From JAWKWA01 sp041397765 (lineage in GTDB: Bacteria; Pseudomonadota; Alphaproteobacteria; Rhizobiales; Hyphomicrobiaceae): a stretch of DNA of 64,000 bases. The stretch is taken from positions 124,001-188,000 of the forward strand of contig JAWKWA010000004.1 in assembly GCA_041397765.1 (NCBI GenBank). Reading direction: 5' to 3'. Below, one piece after another: positions 57,864 through 64,000 of the stretch. The notes under the pieces were generated by a model. The model was not told the DNA's origin and ran no database searches. It saw nothing but the letters and a program-made list of their open reading frames with translations. Both the position numbers and the translations under genes were made by a program. How positions within the stretch are numbered: position 1 is the stretch's first letter; every line of letters starts with the position of its first letter.

Positions 57864-58688
57864 TCAGCCGATCGCCGCCATGAAGTTGTGGTAGAGTTGG
57901 CGCGAGCTCTCGAGGAAGCCGTCCATGGCGGCGGCGGCGTCGGTCCTGATGGTGCCGAGCGCCGCCTCGCCAAGCGTTGCGACCAGCGCCTGCCGGTAGG
58001 CGGGCACCTCGCCCCAGGTCGCGACCGTGTCGGGCTCGACCTCGACATGATACTGCATCGACCAGGCATGGCGGCCGACGCGCATCGCCTGGACGCGGCA
58101 GGCCGGCGAGGAGGCGAGCACGATCGCCCCTTCGGGCGGCTCGGCGACCCGCACGGAATGCCATTGCAGCGCCTTCTGGCGGAGCTTCATGCCGGCGAAA
58201 ATGGGATCGCGCCGGCCCTCGTCGGTCAGCTCGACGTCGAGCACGCCGATCTCGGGCGGGCGCTGCGGGCCGCAGGTGCCGCCGAGCGCATCGGCGAGAA
58301 GCTGGTGGCCGAGGCAAAGGCCGAGATAGGGCCGGCCGAGCTCGCGGACGAAATGGCGGATGGCGCGCTTCTCGGCGACGAGCCAGGGATGCTCCTCGAC
58401 GTCCCAGATATCCATCGGCCCGCCCATCACCCAGAGGGCGTCGTAATCCTCGAGCGGAGGGATCGGCTCGCCCTCGTCGAGCTCGACGGCGCGCCAGACG
58501 ATGCCGTCCTCGGCGAGGAAGCGGCGCAACTGGCCGGGATGCTCACAGGCGATGTGCTGGAAGACCAACAGCCGCAGGACCTTCTTCCTCTCGAGCCTCC
58601 GATCGGCGCGACTGTCGCATGTCCGCCGGCCCGCCGCCACCGCCGCGATTGCACCCCACCGGGCCGGCAAAGCATGGCGCCCCGCCAC
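57864..58688 (-). CDS. Class I glutamine amidotransferase
   Basis: The conserved domain begins near LRLLVFQHIACEHPGQLR (about 58578) and has ALWVMGGPMDIWDVEEHPW, the nucleophile YLGLCLGHQLLADALGG, LQWHSVRVAEPPEGA and the His/Glu of MQYHVEVEPDT, as in GMP-synthase-like GATases. The start is unclear: no ATG or GTG stands where homologues start, so the ATG at 58688, or a rare TTG or CTG near the domain edge, may be used. These enzymes release ammonia from glutamine or cleave gamma-glutamyl compounds; the polyamine-type operon and ureohydrolase nearby fit a gamma-glutamyl polyamine role, but this is inference. Confidence 0.8.
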   Translation of the reverse strand: MAGRHALPARWGAIAAVAAGRRTCDSRADRRLERKKVLRLLVFQHIACEHPGQLRRFLAEDGIVWRAVELDEGEPIPPLEDYDALWVMGGPMDIWDVEEHPWLVAEKRAIRHFVRELGRPYLGLCLGHQLLADALGGTCGPQRPPEIGVLDVELTDEGRRDPIFAGMKLRQKALQWHSVRVAEPPEGAIVLASSPACRVQAMRVGRHAWSMQYHVEVEPDTVATWGEVPAYRQALVATLGEAALGTIRTDAAAAMDGFLESSRQLYHNFMAAIG

Positions 58689-58795
58689 GCGCCGACTGGC
58701 CGAGCGGGCAAAGCCGCGCTATGCAGCAGTCAGCCCCGCCACGTTCCGCGGTCGGCCATGGCGCCGCCGCCCTTTACTGCAACAGGAGATTGGCC

Positions 58796-61267
58796 ATGTC
58801 GGTCGCCCTTCCCGCCAAGGCGCGCGTCGTGATCATCGGCGGCGGCGTCGCCGGCACCAGCGTCGCCTACCATCTGACGAAGCTCGGCTGGAAGGACGTC
58901 GTGCTGCTGGAGAGAAAGCAGCTGACCTCGGGCACGACCTGGCATGCCGCCGGTCTCATCGGTCAGGGGCGCGCCAGCCCGACCATGCAGAAGATCACCA
59001 TGTACTCGGCCAATCTCTACGAGGCGCTCGAGAAGGAGACCGAGCTCTCGACCGGTCTCAAGCGTTGCGGCTCGCTGCTGGTCGCGATCTCGGCGGAGCG
59101 GGCGGAGGAGGTGCGGCGGCTCGCCTCCTCGGTCAAGATGAACGGTCTCGACTGCCACCTGCTGACGCCGGGCGAATGCAAGGCGCTCTATCCGCTCCTC
59201 GATGTCGAAGACGCCCATCTCGGCTTCCATATCCCCAGCGATGGCCAGGCCGATCCGGCCAATGTGGCATTGTCGATGGCGAAGGGCGCGCGGATGCGCG
59301 GCGCCAGGATCATCGAGAACGTCAAGGTGACGGGCATCAACCGGGCGAACGGCCGCGTCACCGGCGTCACCACCGACCAGGGGCCGATCGAGGCGGACTA
59401 TGTGGTCAACTGCGCCGGCTTGTGGGGACGCGAGATCGGGCGGATGGCGGGCGTCGATATCCCGCTGCAGGCCTGCGAGCATTTCTACATCGTCACCGAG
59501 CCGATCGAGGGGCTGCCGCGCGACCTGCCGGTGATGCGCGTCCAGGAAGAGTGCGCCTATTACAAGGAGGACGCCGGCAAGATCCTGCTCGGGTTCTTCG
59601 AGCCGAACGCCAAGCCCTGGGGCATGGACGGCTTTCCGGAGGATTCGAGCTTCATCGAGCTGCCGGAGGATTACGAGCATCTCCAGCCCGTGCTGGAAGC
59701 GGCATTCCGGCGCGTGCCGGTGCTGGAGACGGCGGGCATCCGCAAGTTCTTCAACGGCCCGGAGAGCTTCACGCCGGACGACCGCTGGCAGATGGGCGAG
59801 GCGCCCTATCTGAAGAACTTCTACATGCTCTGCGGCTTCAACTCGATCGGCATCGTCTCGGCCGGCGGCGCGGGCATGGCGCTCGCCCAGTGGATGGAGG
59901 ACGGCGAGCCGCCCTTCGATCTCGGCGAGGTCGACATCCGCCGCATGCAAGGGTTCCAGAGCACCAAGCACTATCTGGTCGATCGCGTCTCGGAGACGCT
60001 CGGCCTGCTCTATGACCATCACTGGCCCTACCGGCAGTTCACCACCTCGCGCGGCGTGCGCAAGTCGCCGCTGCACGAGCGGCTGGAGAGCCTCGGCGCC
60101 TGCTTCGGCGAGACGGCGGGGTGGGAGCGCGCCAACTGGTTCCTGCCCAAGGAGCGGATCGGCAAGGAGAAGCCCGAATACCGCTATTCCTGGAAGCGGC
60201 AGAACTGGTTCCCCCATGCCGCCGCCGAGCACAAAGCGATCCGCGAGGGCGTCGGCTTCTTCGACATGACCTCGTTCGGCAAGATCCGGGTCGAGGGACG
60301 GGACGCAGAAGCGGTGCTGCAGCGCATCTGCGGCAACGATATCGCCGTCGAGCCGGGCCGTATCGTCTACACGCAGTGGCTCAACCGGCGCGGCGGCGTC
60401 GAGGCCGACGTCACCGTGACACGGCTGTCGGAGACCGAGTTCCTGGTGGTGACACCCTCGGCTGCGACCCAGCGCGATCTCGCCTGGCTGAAGCGCCACA
60501 TTCCCGACGGCGCCCATGCGGTGGCGACGGACATCACGCCGATGGAATGCGTGATCCCGGTGATGGGGCCGAAATCGCGCGAGCTGCTCTCGAAGGTGAC
60601 CGAGACCGATCTGTCCAATGCGGCCTTCCCCTTCGGCACCATGCAGACCATCGAGCTCGGCATGGCCCGTGTCAGGGCGCACCGGGTCACCTTCGTCGGC
60701 GAGCTCGGCTGGGAGATCTATGCGACCGCCGACATGGCCCGGCACGTCTTCGACACGATCTGGCAGGCGGGCGCACCGATGGGCCTCAGGCCCTGCGGAC
60801 TGCATGTGCTCGATTCCTGCCGCATCGAGAAGGCCTACCGGCATATGGGCCACGACATGTCGGATGAAGAGCACGTGCTGGAGGCGGGCCTCGGCTTTGC
60901 CGTCAAGGTCGACAAGAAGGCCGGACGGCTCGGCGATTTCATCGGCCGCGAGGCGGTGATGGCGCTGAGAGAGAAGGGGCTCTCCAAGCGGCTCATCCAG
61001 TTCAAGCTGAAGGATCCCGAGCCGCTGCTCTATCATCACGAGCCGATCCTCCGTGATGGGACGATCTGCGGCTATGTGACCAGCGCCAACTACGGGCACC
61101 ACCTTGGCGGCGCCGTCGCGCTCGGCTATGTGAAGCATGAGCCGAACGAGAAACCGGCAAGCATACTCGCCTCGAAGTTCGAGATCGACGTCGGCGGTAC
61201 CAGGGTCGCCGCAGAAGCGAGCCTCAAACCGATGTACGATCCCGAGGCCAAGAGGGTAAAGGCCTAG
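58796..61267 (+). CDS. FAD-dependent dehydrogenase fused to GcvT domain (dimethylglycine/sarcosine dehydrogenase type)
   Basis: ACAGGAGATT precedes ATG 58796. The 823-residue protein has an N-terminal FAD domain (VVIIGGGVAGTSVAYHLTKLG, SGTTWHAAGLIGQGR with the His used for covalent flavin in this family, GIRKFFNGPESFTPDDRW, GFNSIGIVSAGGAGMALA) and C-terminal GcvT-like folate domain (WERANWFLPKER, DMTSFGKIRVEG, VTFVGELGWEIYA, GLRPCGLHVLDSCRIEKAYR). Members oxidise N-methylglycine-type amines, passing one-carbon units to tetrahydrofolate. It is divergent from the GATase gene and probably part of amine/methylamine catabolism. Confidence 0.93.
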   Translation: MSVALPAKARVVIIGGGVAGTSVAYHLTKLGWKDVVLLERKQLTSGTTWHAAGLIGQGRASPTMQKITMYSANLYEALEKETELSTGLKRCGSLLVAISAERAEEVRRLASSVKMNGLDCHLLTPGECKALYPLLDVEDAHLGFHIPSDGQADPANVALSMAKGARMRGARIIENVKVTGINRANGRVTGVTTDQGPIEADYVVNCAGLWGREIGRMAGVDIPLQACEHFYIVTEPIEGLPRDLPVMRVQEECAYYKEDAGKILLGFFEPNAKPWGMDGFPEDSSFIELPEDYEHLQPVLEAAFRRVPVLETAGIRKFFNGPESFTPDDRWQMGEAPYLKNFYMLCGFNSIGIVSAGGAGMALAQWMEDGEPPFDLGEVDIRRMQGFQSTKHYLVDRVSETLGLLYDHHWPYRQFTTSRGVRKSPLHERLESLGACFGETAGWERANWFLPKERIGKEKPEYRYSWKRQNWFPHAAAEHKAIREGVGFFDMTSFGKIRVEGRDAEAVLQRICGNDIAVEPGRIVYTQWLNRRGGVEADVTVTRLSETEFLVVTPSAATQRDLAWLKRHIPDGAHAVATDITPMECVIPVMGPKSRELLSKVTETDLSNAAFPFGTMQTIELGMARVRAHRVTFVGELGWEIYATADMARHVFDTIWQAGAPMGLRPCGLHVLDSCRIEKAYRHMGHDMSDEEHVLEAGLGFAVKVDKKAGRLGDFIGREAVMALREKGLSKRLIQFKLKDPEPLLYHHEPILRDGTICGYVTSANYGHHLGGAVALGYVKHEPNEKPASILASKFEIDVGGTRVAAEASLKPMYDPEAKRVKA

Positions 61268-61310
61268 TCGCCCCGACTATTGCGAGGTGTCATAAGGCTC
61301 TCCAGAAGAA

Positions 61311-61342
61311 TAACATGCGGAAACCGCATGCGCTCCATGTTA
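61311..61342. promoter_or_regulatory. Nested inverted repeat upstream of the MFS gene
   Basis: CATGCGG (61314-61320), AAA, CCGCATG (61324-61330) is a perfect 7-bp hairpin. TAACATG (61311-61317) also pairs with CATGTTA (61336-61342), so two overlapping palindromes share arms. It lies about 50 bases before the GTG start of the transporter. It has no T-run and looks like an operator or attenuator rather than a terminator. Confidence 0.45.
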
Positions 61343-61392
61343 CCGGCCTATATGGATCGCGAGCAGATGCTGCGGGAAGGAAAAGGGGCGGA

Positions 61393-62637
61393 GTGAAGAA
61401 ACCAAATCCCGAAAGCTATTCCACCGTAGACGACACGAGCAACATTGAACTCCGGCACGCCCCGCCGGCTTTCGTGCTGCTGGTCGCCTTGTCCGCGGCA
61501 AGTCCATTCGCCCTGCATGCGCTGGCCCCGGCCATGCCGGCAATGGCCGAGCACTTCCACGTCTCCTACGCGGTCATCCAGCTCATCCTGACGCTGGCGC
61601 TCGTCGCCTTCGGAAGCGCGCAATTCGTCGTCGGCCCCCTGTCCGACCGTTTCGGGCGGCGGCCGGTGATCCTGTGCGGCCTCGTGCTGTTCACCTGCGG
61701 CAGCCTCGTCTCGGCGCTCGCCACCGCCACCTGGGTGGTGATCGCGGGCCGGGTGCTGCAGGCGGCCGGCGGCGCCACCAGCTTCGTGCTCGCCCGGGCG
61801 ATCGTCCACGACACCCGCGAGCCGGCGGCGGCCACCACCACCATCAGTTACATGGTGATGGCGATGATGCTGGCGCCGATGGCCGGCTCGATCGCCGGCA
61901 GCTTTCTGTCGGAGACGCTCGGCTGGCGGGCGATCTTCTGGCTGATCGTGGCGATCGGGATCGTCGTGTTCCTCGCGACCTCGCTGTTCCTGAAGGAGAC
62001 CAACCGGCATGCCGGGAGCGGGCGCACGCTCGCCATGATCGCGCGGGAGGGCGGCCGGCTGCTGCGGATGTCGGCCTTCCTCGGCTATTGCGGCTGCTCG
62101 GCCTTCGCATCGGGCATGTTCTTCTCCTTCATCGGCATCGCCCCCTATCTCGTCGAGAAGGTGATGGGCCGGCCGCAGACCGACTACGGCCTCTACTTCC
62201 TCATCATGTCGGGCGGCTATGTGCTCGGCAATTTCCTGTCGGGGCGGCTGTCGGCACGGCTCGGTCCGCGGCGGATGCTCGGTCTTGGCGTCATCTTCGC
62301 GAGCATCGGCATCGCGCTGTTCTGGCTGCTCATCGACATCATGCATCCGCTCGCCCTGTTCGTGCCGATGGCCTTCATCACCCTGTCGAACGGCGTGACG
62401 CTGCCGAGCGCCACGGTCGGGGCGATGAATGTTCAGCCGATGCTGGCGGGCACCGCCTCGGGCATCAATGGCGCCGCGCAGATGGCGGTCTCGGCGGTCA
62501 TCCTCTCGGTGATCGGGCATTTCGTCGAGTTCGGAAGCCATGTGATGGTGCTGGCGCTGACCGTCTCCTTCGTGCTCGCCTGCCTCAGCTACCTCCTCGT
62601 CCGGAGCAGCGTCGGTCCGGTCCCGGCAAAGGAGTAG
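61393..62637 (+). CDS. Bcr/CflA family MFS multidrug transporter
   Basis: The chosen start is GTG 61393 with AAGGGGCGGA just upstream; an ATG at 61315 would begin inside the inverted repeat. The 414-residue protein has 12 helices, the MFS motif A GPLSDRFGRRPVILCGLVLF between helices 2 and 3, and a Bcr/CflA-like VLARAIVHDTREPAAA segment in the same area. It is a proton-driven drug or metabolite exporter. It lies 125 bases after the flavoprotein on the same strand, and no regulator is adjacent. Confidence 0.9.
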   Translation: MKKPNPESYSTVDDTSNIELRHAPPAFVLLVALSAASPFALHALAPAMPAMAEHFHVSYAVIQLILTLALVAFGSAQFVVGPLSDRFGRRPVILCGLVLFTCGSLVSALATATWVVIAGRVLQAAGGATSFVLARAIVHDTREPAAATTTISYMVMAMMLAPMAGSIAGSFLSETLGWRAIFWLIVAIGIVVFLATSLFLKETNRHAGSGRTLAMIAREGGRLLRMSAFLGYCGCSAFASGMFFSFIGIAPYLVEKVMGRPQTDYGLYFLIMSGGYVLGNFLSGRLSARLGPRRMLGLGVIFASIGIALFWLLIDIMHPLALFVPMAFITLSNGVTLPSATVGAMNVQPMLAGTASGINGAAQMAVSAVILSVIGHFVEFGSHVMVLALTVSFVLACLSYLLVRSSVGPVPAKE

Positions 62638-62911
62638 GCCCCTCGCTCGCGGGCGGTAGCCGAGCCGCTGGCCATCGCCGATCCCTCAACGATCGCCGGT
62701 CTGTCGAGACGTCGGTCGTTCGGGGGCACCCCGGGCTCGCCAAGTCCCGCCAGGCATTCCAAATGCCGCCGACACGGCCGCCGGCACCCGATGGCCAGGG
62801 CGGCGCTCGGCCACATCGCCGGTCCGCACCCGTGGGAACCCGCCCGCAACCGCTTTCAAGCCGCACGGCGCTCCGGCTATGCTGGCACCTCGTGACCCCG
62901 GGAGGCCTCAG

Positions 62912-63912
62912 ATGACCGACGAGATCGAGAAATACCCGCCCGAGCGGATGATGGACGCGCTCTACTGGTGGGGCGTGGCGAGCCTGTTCCGCTGTCCGGT
63001 CGATCCCGACCCGAGCCATTGCGACATCGCGCTCGTCGGCGTGCCGCATTCCTCGGGCAACGGCTCGACGGAGCGTGACCAGCATCTCGGCCCCCGCGCC
63101 GTCCGCAACGTCTCGGCGCACAACCGGCGCATGCACAACGCCTTCCGCTTCGATCCCTGGACGACGGCGCGCATCCACGACCTCGGCGACGTGCCGTTCC
63201 CAGAGGCGATGAACAACGAGGCCTGCGTCGAGCGGATGACCGCCTATTTCAAGCGCGTCGCCGACCAGGGCACCCGCCCGGTCTCGATCGGCGGCGATCA
63301 TGGCATCACCGGCGGCATCCTGCAGGGGATCGCAGGCGCGGGCTCGAAGCTGACAGGGGCCGGAAGGCGGCGATCCTGCATCTCGACGCCCATACCGACT
63401 GCTACGACAATCTCGACCACTGGATGGGGGCGAGGAAGTCGGCGGCACACTGGGCGAGCTATCTCGTCAAGCAAGGCCATGTCGATGCCGAGCGCTCCGT
63501 CCAGATCGGCATGCGCGGCAATACCCGTTCGCTCGAATGGCTCGAGGTCTCGCGCCGGCACGGCTACGAGGTGATCGACATCGAGCGCTACCGGGAGCTC
63601 GGGCCAGAGCGCTGCAAGGACATCATCCGCGAGCGGATCGGCGACGCGCCGCTCTACATCACTTTCGACCTCGACTGCCTCGACCCCTCGGTCGCGCCGG
63701 CCGTCTCCAATCTGGAGGCAGGCGTCGAGGGCTTCCGCATGAACGAGGCGGTGGAGCTCCTCAGATCGGTGCGCGGCCGCAACCTGATCGGCGGCGACGT
63801 CGTCTGCCTGATGCCGACCAAGGACCAGCCGAACAACATCACTGCCATGGTGGCGGCGGCGATCATGTTCGAGATCATCGGCCTCATCGCCGACCGGATG
63901 CGGACGGACTGA
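62912..63912 (+). CDS. Ureohydrolase (agmatinase/guanidinobutyrase family), one frameshift
   Basis: GGGAGG lies upstream of ATG 62912. The protein starts MTDEIEKYPPERMMDALYWW, with VGVPHSSGNGSTERDQHLGP, RPVSIGGDHGITGG and, after a frame break at about 63362 (one base missing), AAILHLDAHTDCYDNL, MRGNTRSLEW and ITFDLDCLDPSVAPA. The GGDH, DAHTD and FDLDCLDP segments hold the Mn-binding residues of the family. Corrected length is 333 residues. Members release urea from guanidino compounds such as agmatine, 4-guanidinobutyrate or 3-guanidinopropionate. The AruH/AruI genes at 24-28 kb make 4-guanidinobutyrate an attractive substrate, but this is inference. Confidence 0.87.
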
Positions 63913-63968
63913 GCAGGCGCAACGTGGCAAGGGCCATGCGTCGCGGCGCGATCGAGGGAGACAGGACC

Positions 63969-64000
63969 ATGACGGGGCGGGCAGGAGCGTCGGTCGCGGC
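63969..64000 (+). CDS. Start of an unidentified gene cut by the window edge
   Basis: GGGAGACAGGACC followed by ATG 63969 and an open frame (MTGRAGASVA) to the end of the window suggests a new gene beginning 57 bases after the ureohydrolase stop. Only ten codons are visible, so no function can be given. Confidence 0.35.
   Translation, partial: MTGRAGASVA

Noticed and set aside
58730..61138. Very long antisense open frames (for example 802 codons opposite the flavoprotein, 736 codons at 13992-16202, 641 codons opposite fusA)
   Set aside because: They are by-products of high GC and biased third positions; translations are Arg/His/Asp/Leu-rich without family motifs and lie opposite well-identified genes.

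Overview
The window is a GC-rich (roughly two-thirds G+C by eye), densely packed bacterial chromosome segment. The gene content points to an alphaproteobacterium, most likely Hyphomicrobiales (Rhizobiales) or a close relative. Indicators are the str/S10 ribosomal order, MsrPQ, N-formylglutamate amidohydrolase joined to DUF1244, DUF1036, DUF4396, DUF6285 beside an aminoglycoside-phosphotransferase-fold protein, a VUT/QueF pair and a BKACE enzyme. The species cannot be named from sequence alone.

Layout. 0-5.7 kb (minus): rpsL-rpsG-fusA-tuf-rpsJ-rplC-rplD; EF-Tu has an unusual switch I. 5.7-12 kb: repeat-bearing gaps, a winged-helix protein, an unknown membrane-anchored protein, DUF6285 plus phosphotransferase, and an RTX metalloprotease. 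12-23 kb: GT2-pccB, hutD, msrPQ, small unknowns, pyruvate kinase, glycerate 2-kinase. 22.8-24 kb: an N-formylglutamate amidohydrolase/DUF1244 fusion. 24-35 kb: the most coherent block, aruI, tetR, aruH, a polar amino acid ABC transporter, an M20 amidohydrolase and a DauA-like D-arginine dehydrogenase. This reads as an arginine-transaminase pathway in which L- and D-arginine converge on 2-ketoarginine. 35-45 kb: housekeeping and hydrolytic genes (queF-VUT, BKACE, class I FBP aldolase, RNase T2, dipeptidase, GST, TMEM175). 45-53 kb: a MocR regulator, three EamA transporters, alanine dehydrogenase and a cupin, divergent from an omega-amino acid:pyruvate transaminase, which suggests coupled pyruvate/alanine cycling. 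53-58 kb: a spermidine/putrescine-type ABC operon. 58-64 kb: a GATase, a dimethylglycine/sarcosine dehydrogenase-type flavoprotein, a Bcr/CflA exporter and an agmatinase/guanidinobutyrase-family ureohydrolase.

Two window-wide features stand out. First, many intergenic gaps carry short degenerate tandem arrays with unit lengths of 11-28 bp, each unrelated in sequence to the others; the largest pair lies in a roughly 1 kb gap inside the arginine ABC operon. Second, at least nine genes, including the essential fusA, are broken by frame changes. Nearly all are a single missing base and several sit in homopolymers, which looks more like assembly error than decay. The exception is the second ABC permease (31.6-32.4 kb), which is shattered by many frame changes.
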